DNA of 41,379 nucleotides from Thalassotalea marina. Its GTDB lineage: Bacteria > Pseudomonadota > Gammaproteobacteria > Enterobacterales > Alteromonadaceae. The translations under genes were made by a program, and so were the position numbers. The stretch spans positions 1-41,379 of the forward strand of contig NZ_BNCK01000016.1 of assembly GCF_014656435.1 (NCBI RefSeq). The letters are read 5' to 3'. Below, piece after piece: positions 8,091 through 15,763 of the stretch. The notes beneath the pieces were generated by a model. The model was not told where the DNA came from, ran no database searches, and saw only the letters and a program-made list of their open reading frames with translations. Each line of letters opens with the position of its first letter. Position 1 is the stretch's first letter.

Positions 8091-8612
8091 ATGATCAATA
8101 TTAGGTACTAATAAGTTCGAGCAAAACATCATGTATGATCAATATTAGGTACTAATAAGTTCAAGCAAAACGTCATACATGATCAATATTAGGTACTAAT
8201 AAATTCAAGCAAAACGTCATACATGATCAATATTAGGTACTAATAAATTCGAGCAAAACATCATGTATGATCAATATTAGGTACTAATAAATTCGAGCAA
8301 AACATCATACATGATCAATATTAGGTACTAATAAATTCCAACAAAACATCATACATGATCAATATTAGGTACTAATAAATTCCAACAAAACATCATACAT
8401 GATCAATATTAGGTACTAATAAATTCGAGCAAAACATCATACATGATCAATATTAGGTACTAAAAAAATCAAGCAATTTACAAAGTATGATCAAAATTAG
8501 GTACAAATAGAGTTAATCGAATTACAATGTGCAATCAAATTTAGGTATCAAAACAGAATTAGGTACCAATAGGATCAGTATTAGGTACTATAAAAGCACT
8601 AAAATAGGTACT
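8091..8612. repeat. Iteron array II (10 or more units, exactly 44 bp)
   Basis: Units beginning ATGATCAATATTAGGTACTA start at 8091, 8135, 8179, 8223, 8267, 8311, 8355, 8399, 8443 and 8487, a strict 44-bp period (close to four helical turns). Degenerate units follow near 8531 and 8571, plus extra TTAGGTAC cores up to the rep promoter region. The first ten units contain GATC, the Dam methylation site. The last units reach within 40 bases of the rep start, so they probably also serve as rep operators. Confidence 0.92.
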
Positions 8613-8649
8613 AAAGTAGACTAATTAACTAAATAACGAAGGTAAGATT

Positions 8650-9672
8650 GTGTCAGACGAACCTGTATATCAAATAGACCTATTTTCATTGGTTGACAGC
8701 CCCAAATTTGAAGTGGTCGAAGGAAGGAAAACATGGACTACATTTTCCAATTCCATAGGTTCTATTGATCTGGTACCCAGATTTAAACGAGGAAATGGTT
8801 CTCAAATCAGAACAACAGATGTTAAACCAGGCGAGAATCTTACAATTGAAAACAGATACCAGATACAAAATAATGAGCTTATTTGCGAAATAAAGCCGGC
8901 CCTCATTACTAAAAAAGTAGATGGTGAAGAACAGGAGTTTCATGCTTACCCGTCAGATAAAGAAGAACTGATTGAAAAAGTACTTTTTTATATTGCAGCT
9001 AATAAAGGATTGGAACTGCGTGCAATGCCAGGAGGAGTAGCACGCTATGGTGTGTCTTTTTCCTTATATGAGATTCGTGAAGTATTAAAAAAAATCAACA
9101 AAACCAAACCGTATGATTTGATAAGACAATCTTTAATTATATTGAGAGACTCATCAACATTAATAAGCCAGAAAAAAGAAAACAATAAAATAACAATTAC
9201 CCATGATGTGTTTGCCGATGCAGCACTAGAGGTTCAAGGTAAAGGTAAAGACAAAGATCGCTGTTTCATAACATTCAGTGACTTTGTTGTTCGGCAAATT
9301 GAATCTCAAAACTATCGTCAGTATCCTTTTGAGGAAATTCAGACGGCTAGTCAATCTTTCGCAAGATTTATTCATCTTTATATGCTCACTAACTATAAAC
9401 AGTTGAACTATGGTGATTCGGTAGGATTAAACCTTGAAAAAATTGCTGAAGCCTTCGGAAAAAGTAAGACCTCGGAAAACCAGAAAAAGAGAGACCTGAG
9501 AGCAGCGCTTAAAGTGCTATCCGACAACGGCACAATCACCCACGTTCCTAACGCAAGCAATAAAGGGGGGGAGACATATTATTTTGTTGAACCAACGGAA
9601 AAATTTATCGCTAATTTACAACAGTCGGAACAAAAATATTTAGAACTACAAAATGAAGCACATAGAGAGTAA
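8650..9672 (+). CDS. Iteron-type plasmid replication initiator (Rep)
   Basis: 340 residues from a GTG codon with AAGG upstream. The protein is soluble and basic in its C-terminal half, with two regions that look like winged-helix domains: roughly residues 100-200 (LYEIREVLKKINKT, IRQSLIILRDSST) and 220-330 (FARFIHLYMLTNYKQL, LNLEKIAEAFGKS, KKRDLRAALKVLSDNG). This two-domain layout is that of iteron-binding Rep proteins. It lies directly after two iteron arrays. I cannot name a Rep family with certainty. Confidence 0.85.
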   Translation: MSDEPVYQIDLFSLVDSPKFEVVEGRKTWTTFSNSIGSIDLVPRFKRGNGSQIRTTDVKPGENLTIENRYQIQNNELICEIKPALITKKVDGEEQEFHAYPSDKEELIEKVLFYIAANKGLELRAMPGGVARYGVSFSLYEIREVLKKINKTKPYDLIRQSLIILRDSSTLISQKKENNKITITHDVFADAALEVQGKGKDKDRCFITFSDFVVRQIESQNYRQYPFEEIQTASQSFARFIHLYMLTNYKQLNYGDSVGLNLEKIAEAFGKSKTSENQKKRDLRAALKVLSDNGTITHVPNASNKGGETYYFVEPTEKFIANLQQSEQKYLELQNEAHRE

Positions 9673-9865
9673 ATGTAATTTCCCAATTAGTGCTTCATAG
9701 GACGATCTAAATTAATAGAAGACAGATTGTTAAATATTTATATTTTTATTCAAAGAACACAACCGCACCTAGTTTTTAAGGTATATCCAATCGTCCGCAT
9801 CGAGTAAAGATTTACACAATAATTCAGATTTATATCGGATACCCCTTAATACATATAAAACGGCG

Positions 9866-10324
9866 TTAGTTTGATATTACTTGCGGATTAAGTTCTAAAT
9901 TTTCAATTTCAATGGCTCGGCGTATAGAGTCACAGATTGTTTGCAAGTTTGGATCTATCTCAAGCAAATCTTCAACTACTAAGCAACTAGCAGACATACT
10001 TATTCCTTCCCAGCTTTCTAGATCTAATTGTCCTTCCGGGATAATTACTGGGAATATGGCACCACTAAAGTGTTTCATCACTATCCATTCCCCAGTTTCA
10101 AAACGTAAACTTACCAAGTCTTCAATTTGACTATGCACTTTCTGGACTAAATTGACAATCCTTCGCCCTTTTTTTAAGTTTATTGGCCAATTGGGAAGTG
10201 CACTATTTGCAGATTTTTTGGCTTCATCTAATGACATTGAGGTAAGTTTATAATTATTCATTGCAGAAATCCTTTCTTTGAATCCATGAATTTTATGTTC
10301 ATCCAGAACAGCTGATAAAGACAA
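9866..10324 (-). CDS. Hypothetical protein
   Basis: 152 residues, on the strand opposite to rep and umuDC. The middle contains beta-like segments (GEWIVMKHFSGAIFPVII) and the C-terminus is an acidic helix. No signal peptide, membrane segment or catalytic motif was seen. I do not recognise a family. Confidence 0.6.
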   Translation of the reverse strand: MSLSAVLDEHKIHGFKERISAMNNYKLTSMSLDEAKKSANSALPNWPINLKKGRRIVNLVQKVHSQIEDLVSLRFETGEWIVMKHFSGAIFPVIIPEGQLDLESWEGISMSASCLVVEDLLEIDPNLQTICDSIRRAIEIENLELNPQVISN

Positions 10325-10651
10325 ACCACTATGAAAAGAACAATATCAACAAAAAACAAAACTTTCTCCACACGTAAATAAATAAATAAACCTTACTCAG
10401 CGATAATCATTTTTGTTTTTTTATTAGAAAAAAAGGCTATCAAAAATAATCGATTGTTATATAAAAACATATAGCCATAGGAATGTGTTTTCTAAAATTG
10501 TTTAATTAAATTTGACATCTAATAAAAGAGATTAATAAAGGATTAAGCGATCCAGACGAATTCCATACCATATCCGTTATTGATATTAGAACTTTTACAT
10601 GTCCAGGATTTCAATATCTATTATTAGCAAATGATAAAGCATCACTATATA
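10325..10651. other. Non-coding region upstream of umuDC
   Basis: About 330 very AT-rich bases between divergently arranged genes. No gene seen apart from the SOS box at its right end. Confidence 0.5.
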
Positions 10652-10667
10652 CTGTACATATTTACAG
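10652..10667 (+). promoter_or_regulatory. LexA (SOS) box
   Basis: CTGTACATATTTACAG matches CTGT-N8-ACAG exactly. It lies 18 bases before the umuD start, where it would overlap the promoter and repress umuDC until DNA damage. Confidence 0.88.
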
Positions 10668-10685
10668 TTATTGGTTTTAGTTTAA

Positions 10686-11108
10686 ATGAGAGTATTCCCG
10701 TTGTATGTCCATTGCGGAATAAGCGGCTTTGAAAGCCCTGCACACGAATATCGAGAGATAGGGCTATCGCTTGATCAATTATTAATTCGCAATCCAAACG
10801 CTACGTTTATCGGCGTTGCTTCTGGTAATTCCATGGAGAAAGTAGGCATTTTTAATAAAGACATTCTAATCGTTGATAGAGCTAGAAAGGCGCGTCACGG
10901 CTCGATTATTGTGGCTAATTATAACGGAGAATTTATCTGTAAAATCTGGGATGAGGAAAATAATTGCTTGTTATCTGCATCAGATAATCAATCGCCTATT
11001 CGTCTTTCTGAGGGCGATGTTTTTCAGTTAGAAGGTTCAGTGCCTATTTCTGTTAGACAGCATGACGAACATTTAAACCTTGCGGCCCTTATTAATGGAA
11101 ATGTTTAG
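10686..11108 (+). CDS. umuD: UmuD-like translesion polymerase subunit, self-cleaving
   Basis: 140 residues, close to E. coli UmuD (139). The S24 peptidase dyad is present: S49 in ASGNSM and K86 in GEFICKIW, spaced 37 residues as in UmuD S60/K97. A Cys-Gly cleavage site is at residues 10-11, followed by a FESPAHEY segment like the FPSPAADY of UmuD, so RecA-stimulated self-cleavage should yield UmuD'. The pre-cleavage arm is shorter than in E. coli. It overlaps umuC by 8 bases and sits behind a LexA box, so it should be SOS-induced. Confidence 0.93.
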   Translation: MRVFPLYVHCGISGFESPAHEYREIGLSLDQLLIRNPNATFIGVASGNSMEKVGIFNKDILIVDRARKARHGSIIVANYNGEFICKIWDEENNCLLSASDNQSPIRLSEGDVFQLEGSVPISVRQHDEHLNLAALINGNV

Positions 11109-12354
11109 TTTAACAGATGCTACGGGTTGTTTCGCGTCAATCGAAAAAATATATGAACCATCTATCAGGTTCAGGCCAGTAGTCGTACTCAGTAATAATG
11201 ATGGCTGTATTATAGCCATATGTCCGATAGCTAAAAAGCTCGGCATTCCCAAGTTTCAGCCCTATTTTAAAGTGAAGCATTTATTAGACAAATATCATGT
11301 TGTGGTGCGGTCGAGTAACTATGAATTGTATGGTGACATAAGCGATAAAATGATGTCCGTTATAGCTCGATTTAGTGATAACACCTACCAATATAGCATT
11401 GATGAAGCCTTTAGTTGTTTTAACAACTACGAGGGTATTTTAAAAGATTGGTATACCTATGGCCATGAAATGCGACGCGCTGTATGGCGAGAGGTGCGAA
11501 TGCCCGTAGGTGTCGGATTTGGGCGAACTCTGACATTGGCGAAAGCAGCTAACCATGCCAGTAAAAAGCTAGCTGATTCTGATGGGGTTGCGGTGATCGA
11601 TGATGACCATTCCCGCAAACTTATCTTACAGCAGATGAAGCTTGATGACGTTTGGGGGGTTGGGAAAAGATTGAGTCAACGGTTGAGTTTATTAGGGCTT
11701 AAAACAGGTTATGATTTAGCCAACCGTTCACCTAAATCTATCCGGCAGCAATTTGGTGTTACCTTAGAACGTACGGTAGAAGAGTTAAACGGGGTAAGGT
11801 GCCTGAGTTGGGATGATGTTAAATCCCCCAAAAAAGAAATTTTTTCGACACGTTCACTCGGGCAGCGTATTGTCAAGTTTGTTGACTTGCGTAAAGCGTT
11901 AACTACTCACGCTGTTAAAGTGGGTAATAAAGCAAGGCAGCAACACTCCTTAATAAAAAAACTCTATATTTTTGCCTCAAGCTCCCCCTATGATGAGCGA
12001 TATTTTAAAAAAGGGATCATGTATGACTTTCCAAGGGCTACAGACAATATTTGTCATCTATCGTCAGCTATTGCACAAGTGACGAACACGTTATTTATTG
12101 AAGGAGTTGCTTACTATCGTTGTGGTGTCGGAGCGATAGAGTTAGAAAGCAGTGATTTTCAACAACAGGATTTATTTATACCTCCAGTAAACCCAGCTCT
12201 AATGAATTGCTATAGTTTGATTAATCAGCGTTTTGGCCGGGGTACATTACTACTTGCAAGCGAAGCAAACAAAGAAAAATGGGCTATGCGACGAGAATTC
12301 CTATCACCGCGCTATACGACTCGCTGGTCAGATATTCCGGTCATACGTTGTTGA
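11101..12354 (+). CDS. umuC: UmuC-like Y-family DNA polymerase V subunit
   Basis: 417 residues from the ATG at 11101 (E. coli UmuC has 422); this start gives MFSLTD, aligned with MFALCD, and overlaps umuD. Catalytic acidic residues D6, D101 and E102 (SIDEAF) are present, as are VVVLSNNDGC and SSNYELYGD. The steric-gate position is F11 rather than the Tyr of E. coli. The later part (DDVWGVGKRLSQRLSLLGL) is the helix-hairpin-helix of the little finger/thumb region. With UmuD'2 it forms an error-prone translesion polymerase, a common plasmid cargo (MucAB, ImpAB, RumAB). Confidence 0.95.
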   Translation: MFSLTDATGCFASIEKIYEPSIRFRPVVVLSNNDGCIIAICPIAKKLGIPKFQPYFKVKHLLDKYHVVVRSSNYELYGDISDKMMSVIARFSDNTYQYSIDEAFSCFNNYEGILKDWYTYGHEMRRAVWREVRMPVGVGFGRTLTLAKAANHASKKLADSDGVAVIDDDHSRKLILQQMKLDDVWGVGKRLSQRLSLLGLKTGYDLANRSPKSIRQQFGVTLERTVEELNGVRCLSWDDVKSPKKEIFSTRSLGQRIVKFVDLRKALTTHAVKVGNKARQQHSLIKKLYIFASSSPYDERYFKKGIMYDFPRATDNICHLSSAIAQVTNTLFIEGVAYYRCGVGAIELESSDFQQQDLFIPPVNPALMNCYSLINQRFGRGTLLLASEANKEKWAMRREFLSPRYTTRWSDIPVIRC

Positions 12355-12942
12355 TAGCTTTGATTCTCTCTATTTCCATATTTGATGTTCGTGTTGAATT
12401 TTTATCACGTACATCATTAGTGGTTTACGTAAATCCGTATAAAATATCTTTAAACAAACACAGTGTTTAAAGATAGAACAATGGCCTTATCTATTTGTAA
12501 TAGATAAGAAACATATCATATATTACGAAACGTAATAAATAACTAAAAATAAAAACTAAAATAATTATAAACGACAAAAAAAATTAAAAATAAATATTGA
12601 TTTCTTATAAAACTAAATTTAAAACCCATATCTAAGTTAGTACCCACCAACCTGTTATGTTAAAGCTTAGAAATACGTAAAAGCCTTTATAAATAAGGGC
12701 TTGAAAGTAGATGTAAACTATTGCAAACTGATTTTGACCTTGATGAATTTGTTTTCAAAGAAAGGTCAGGCCGGCTCAAAGGAAAGAGAATGAAGCCTCA
12801 AGAGCTACCAACAATTGAGGACTTCTGATCCGGTACATCGAGGAGTTATCCGCGAATGTTTAGGACTTAATACAAAGAAATAGTAACGCTTATGATGCAA
12901 TTAGTGCAATAGGTAGAGACTAACTTTTTCTAACCATTTTAT
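12355..12942. other. AT-rich non-coding region with a possible gene remnant
   Basis: Mostly low-complexity A/T sequence from 12480 to 12620. At 12721-12828 a short open frame encodes 35 residues (LQTDFDLDEFVFKERSG... ending PTIEDF) with protein-like composition but no start signal. It may be the 3' end of a decayed gene. Nothing else was seen. Confidence 0.4.
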
Positions 12943-12978
12943 ATCTCCTTTAATTTTAACGTTTCCTTAAAAGGAGAT
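12943..12978 (+). promoter_or_regulatory. Hairpin sequestering a Shine-Dalgarno sequence
   Basis: ATCTCCTTT (12943-12951) is the exact complement of AAAGGAGAT (12970-12978), which contains the AAGGAG ribosome-binding site of the 36-residue ORF starting at 12982. The 18-nt loop is AT-rich. Folding would mask the site, suggesting temperature or trans control of translation. Confidence 0.6.
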
Positions 12979-12981
12979 CAT

Positions 12982-13092
12982 ATGTCGTTTTTCCAAGATG
13001 ACTTAGTGCATGTAAGTGCATACACGCGCAGACGGAACGGTTTGCTTGAGTATGTCACTGAACATACACGCTCTTACCCATATGCTAAGTAA
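12982..13092 (+). CDS. 36-residue protein with strong RBS and terminator
   Basis: The ORF reads MSFFQDDLVHVSAYTRRR and ends SYPYAK. AAGGAG lies 6 bases before the ATG and a rho-independent terminator follows 8 bases after the stop, so it looks like a complete monocistronic unit. It is basic and aromatic. I do not recognise the family. It immediately precedes the recombinase and cassette-like array, which may or may not be meaningful. Confidence 0.65.
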   Translation: MSFFQDDLVHVSAYTRRRNGLLEYVTEHTRSYPYAK

Positions 13093-13100
13093 GAAATATA

Positions 13101-13127
13101 AAGGCTACCTTGTGTAGCCTTTTTTAT
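13101..13127 (+). terminator. Rho-independent terminator
   Basis: AAGGCTAC-cttgt-GTAGCCTT followed by TTTTT. Ends the 36-residue gene unit and isolates it from the recombinase gene. Confidence 0.88.
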
Positions 13128-13141
13128 TGCCGCTCCCACTA

Positions 13142-13234
13142 TTCCAACATCGTAAGCCTAAATAGGCTCTGTAAAAATCAGTGGTTAAAAAGCATACTAT
13201 ATTGGAATTGCCACAGATATTAGGGATTTCCAAT
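13142..13234. promoter_or_regulatory. TTGGAA-type sites in both orientations at the recombinase start
   Basis: Three copies of the array motif occur here: TTCCAA at 13142-13147, TTGGAA at 13202-13207 and TTCCAA at 13228-13233. The last two form a perfect inverted pair, ATTGGAA (13201-13207) and TTCCAAT (13228-13234), separated by 20 bases, and the right arm includes the start of the recombinase ATG. The same motif separates the genes downstream. This could be the primary attachment site of the recombinase, its autoregulatory operator, or both. Confidence 0.6.
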
Positions 13235-14009
13235 GCCATTTATAGAAGGTCATAAACCTGTCAAACGTAGACCAGTTTCAGAAGCAGCCAAGCGCCTTGA
13301 AGCCAAAACTAAAGGTGCTGGCAAGCTCAGAGATAAAGCGCAACTAAAACACATTCTTGCTAACGCGAATCGCGGTGATTGTGCTGAACTTAATCTCGCG
13401 CTTATCTGGTTTCTGTTCGGTAGCCTTACACGAATTTCAGAGACTTGTTACTTGAGGGTTTCTGACGTATTTACCAAGTCTGGTAATTTAAAAATGATAT
13501 TCAGGATGAAAGCTGAGTACACCAAAACAGGTAAAAGTAGAGATTGTGCGCTTGTGTTGAAACAACAGCGTGAAGCGCTTTATGCTTGGCGTGATAGACG
13601 CATAAAGGATAAAGCTATGTTGTCAGATGATGGAAGTTATGGGGGCTTGCGTGGTGATAGCTATTTGTTCTTATCACGCAGTGGTAAGAAGTGGGTTAGC
13701 TTGTCTTTTAATCCCAAAAAATACACAACTCTGGACGGTGTTAAAGAAACTATGGTTTGTTCGTCAATGGAAAACTTTGTGCGTAACCTTTTTAAAAGTT
13801 GCGGCTTTATGACAGGATCAAGTCACGGTGGACGCAAAAATTCCGCTAGTTGGTTAGCTGATATAGGTATTGAATACAGTGTTATACAAATGGCTATCGG
13901 GCATATAAGCAAAGATATTACCGATACTTATATAATTCCTGATCCACAAAGACTGACTAATGCTTTAAATAATCTATATCCAAAAGTTAAACCATTTGGT
14001 ATAAATTAA
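13233..14009 (+). CDS. Minimal tyrosine recombinase (integrase) at the head of the cassette-like array
   Basis: 258 residues. All catalytic positions of the tyrosine recombinase family are visible: R67 (TRISE), K98 (YTKTGKSR), H198 and R201 (SSHGGRKNSASWLA), H224 (IGHIS) and Y233 (TDTYI). The catalytic domain starts at about residue 40. The N-terminal 35 residues are a basic helical arm, so the usual 90-100 residue core-binding domain is absent, as in the FimB/FimE type. It is co-oriented with the 28 small genes downstream. Short TTGGAA-type sites at its own start and at the gene junctions are its likely substrates. Unlike IntI, there is no sign of an attC-binding insertion. Confidence 0.92.
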   Translation: MPFIEGHKPVKRRPVSEAAKRLEAKTKGAGKLRDKAQLKHILANANRGDCAELNLALIWFLFGSLTRISETCYLRVSDVFTKSGNLKMIFRMKAEYTKTGKSRDCALVLKQQREALYAWRDRRIKDKAMLSDDGSYGGLRGDSYLFLSRSGKKWVSLSFNPKKYTTLDGVKETMVCSSMENFVRNLFKSCGFMTGSSHGGRKNSASWLADIGIEYSVIQMAIGHISKDITDTYIIPDPQRLTNALNNLYPKVKPFGIN

Positions 14010-14010
14010 C

Positions 14011-14064
14011 TAGACATATTTGACAGGTTGAATTTAATAGGCATACTAGACACATATGACAGGT
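14011..14064 (+). promoter_or_regulatory. Promoter-like sequence and imperfect direct repeat driving the array
   Basis: A perfect -35 TTGACA (14020-14025) is followed after 16 bases by CATACT (14042-14047), pointing into the array. It is embedded in a direct repeat, TAGACATATTTGACAGGT (14011-14028) and TAGACACATATGACAGGT (14047-14064), offset 36 bp. Transcription would start at about the ATG at 14056, giving a leaderless or nearly leaderless mRNA. The repeat could be an operator, possibly for the HTH-like protein encoded next. The analogy is to the Pc promoter of integrons. Confidence 0.5.
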
Positions 14065-14460
14065 AGAAACAAAACCTTATTTCAGCAGATTGTAAATAGC
14101 AAAGGCTGGACTTTTGATGACGTTGGTGAACGCTGGAACGTTGGTGAAAGGCAAATGTCACGAATAGCAAAAAGTGCAAGCCAAAGAGATTTAGATGCTG
14201 CTAATGGCTTACCGAATAGGTTAGAGGCAAATATGAGTGAATTAGCAAACTATTTAGGAATTACCGATGAGCAGTTAGAAGAATTAGACCTTGAAATTCA
14301 AGGTGACTACGGTTCTAGTGGTGAAATGCTCTACTCGTATTATTTTGAAGTGCCAGAACATGCACCTAGTGATGTTTTAGAAATTACTGGTTGGAAGGTA
14401 GGACAGGTAATCAATAGCATACCGTTATCTGTTTTTCCTGAAGAACCAGATTTGGATTAA
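14056..14460 (+). CDS. Array gene 1: HTH-like regulator candidate
   Basis: 134 residues. Residues 8-50 (FQQIVNSKGWTFDDVGERW, then VGERQMSRIAKS) have the spacing of a helix-turn-helix like XRE-type regulators, followed by a Leu-rich acidic region (LANYLGITDEQLEELDLEI) that is also seen after XRE domains. The C-terminus is acidic. It is the first gene after the recombinase, with a promoter-like repeat overlapping its start and no Shine-Dalgarno. It may regulate the array. Confidence 0.6.
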   Translation: MTGRNKTLFQQIVNSKGWTFDDVGERWNVGERQMSRIAKSASQRDLDAANGLPNRLEANMSELANYLGITDEQLEELDLEIQGDYGSSGEMLYSYYFEVPEHAPSDVLEITGWKVGQVINSIPLSVFPEEPDLD

Positions 14461-14476
14461 TTAGTTGGAAAAAAGC

Positions 14477-14842
14477 ATGAACGAACAGCAAGATAAAGTT
14501 AAACCTTTGGGAAGCGATAGTCCTTATTGGCATGAAGGGGTTGATGACGCAAACATGGGGAAATCTGTTGAAGATAATCCGCTACTGGGAAGTGCAGGAC
14601 AATCTTGGCTCTTGGGTTTTCAATGGCAGACTCAAAGATTAAAAGAAGAGTACGATGCAAACAGCCAACTAATCAAAGAAAAATTAGAAGCAGCTAAAGA
14701 GCTGTTATGGGAGGCCAGTGGAATGACAGTGCATGACGAATACAACAAAGAAACGTTCTACGGAAACTCTGTAGATTATCATTGTCGTGAAGCTATCGAG
14801 CATATTGATGTTTTATTTGAACCCAATGAGCCTGATTATTAG
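14477..14842 (+). CDS. Array gene 2: hypothetical, weakly RMF/CrpP-like N-terminus
   Basis: 121 residues from the ATG at 14477; an in-frame TTG within the junction motif at 14465 would add four residues. The segment YWHEGVDDANMGKSVEDNP followed by SWLLGFQWQ has the G-x-x-DA-x-x-G ... NP ... W-x-x-G spacing of ribosome modulation factor-like small proteins. The remainder is an acidic helix. The resemblance is a pattern match only. Confidence 0.5.
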   Translation: MNEQQDKVKPLGSDSPYWHEGVDDANMGKSVEDNPLLGSAGQSWLLGFQWQTQRLKEEYDANSQLIKEKLEAAKELLWEASGMTVHDEYNKETFYGNSVDYHCREAIEHIDVLFEPNEPDY

Positions 14843-14869
14843 AAATTAAATTGGAAAAAAGGTAGCAGC

Positions 14870-15097
14870 ATGAACACTTTTTCATACATCGAAAAACGCC
14901 TAATTGAGTTAGGCCAAGAACGAAAAGCAAGGCTTGCTCACGCTTCAAGTGATCAAGAAAAATCAGTGATTAATTCGTTTTACTCTGGCGCTAAAAATGA
15001 ACTTGAGTTACTGCGTGATGAACTAATGAATCACGTTACGCCAGTTGATGACGAGCTGCCTGAAAAGCACATTATCAATCACTCAGAAATGAGTTAA
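14870..15097 (+). CDS. Array gene 3: hypothetical
   Basis: 75 residues, predicted all-helical, rich in Glu, Lys and Leu. Preceded by motif TTGGAAAAAAGG at 14851, where the GG could also assist ribosome binding. Not recognised. Confidence 0.55.
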   Translation: MNTFSYIEKRLIELGQERKARLAHASSDQEKSVINSFYSGAKNELELLRDELMNHVTPVDDELPEKHIINHSEMS

Positions 15098-15131
15098 TTA
15101 AAGCATTGGAAATCAAATTTAAGGAAGAGTC

Positions 15132-15332
15132 ATGGCAGTAGAGCAATATTACCCTAAATGGTTATCAGTGTTTAAAGCGGCTGGTATTGAAGAAGAAATT
15201 GCCAGAGAAGTGTTTAACGAATGGGCTGCTGGTTTGGATGGTGAACTGAGTAACGAATACACTCAAACCGAATACTCCGTAACTGTTGCCGCCGAAGAAG
15301 CTATTTCTGAATTGAATAGCTACGAATCTTAA
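15132..15332 (+). CDS. Array gene 4: hypothetical
   Basis: 66 residues, acidic. The motif at 15106 lies 20 bases before a separate AAGGAAG ribosome-binding site, showing that motif and Shine-Dalgarno are distinct here. Not recognised. Confidence 0.55.
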   Translation: MAVEQYYPKWLSVFKAAGIEEEIAREVFNEWAAGLDGELSNEYTQTEYSVTVAAEEAISELNSYES

Positions 15333-15361
15333 TGTTGAAATGCAAGCAAGGAGTTATGAAT

Positions 15362-15559
15362 ATGGCATTTACGAGCAAAGACGTTGCGCTATCAATGAAT
15401 TCATGTGCTGAAAATTTTGTAAGCGAAATTATTGACTCAGTAGAGTTTAGCACTGGTGAAATGTCGCCAGAAGAAAACGAGAAGCTAAGTAAAAAACTCT
15501 ATTCTGCTATTGAAAAAATGGCTAAAGATTTTGAATCTCAAGTAGCTGAAAAAGTTTAG
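15362..15559 (+). CDS. Array gene 5: hypothetical
   Basis: 65 residues from the ATG at 15362, chosen because AAGGAG ends 8 bases upstream; ATGs at 15332 and 15356 fit less well. Acidic, helical, ends with a TAG that is part of the next junction (TAGTTGGAA). Not recognised. Confidence 0.55.
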   Translation: MAFTSKDVALSMNSCAENFVSEIIDSVEFSTGEMSPEENEKLSKKLYSAIEKMAKDFESQVAEKV

Positions 15560-15570
15560 TTGGAAAAAAT

Positions 15571-15750
15571 ATGAAAAAAATAGATTTGACTCAAAGTAAC
15601 CCTAAACAAAATGCTCAATTAACTATCGCTTTCCGAGAAGAACACAATCATTTTGAGTTGTTCATAGAGGATTTGGATAACGAAATTGAAGTCAAGCTTA
15701 CGCCAGAGCAAGCACTTGTTATCTCTGAATACATAACTAAATCAGCGTAG
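15571..15750 (+). CDS. Array gene 6: hypothetical, 59 residues
   Basis: MKKIDLTQSNPKQNA at the start, then alternating beta-like and acidic segments (LTIAFREEHNHFELFI). Complete between junction motifs at 15560 and 15751, only 5 bases from the first motif to the ATG. Its stop TAG abuts the next TTGGAA. Not recognised. Confidence 0.55.
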   Translation: MKKIDLTQSNPKQNAQLTIAFREEHNHFELFIEDLDNEIEVKLTPEQALVISEYITKSA

Positions 15751-15763
15751 TTGGAAAACAAGC

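Noticed and set aside
7763-8612. CRISPR array
   Set aside because: Repeats are in two blocks with near-identical intervening sequence rather than unique spacers, no cas genes are present, and an initiator gene follows. They are iterons.
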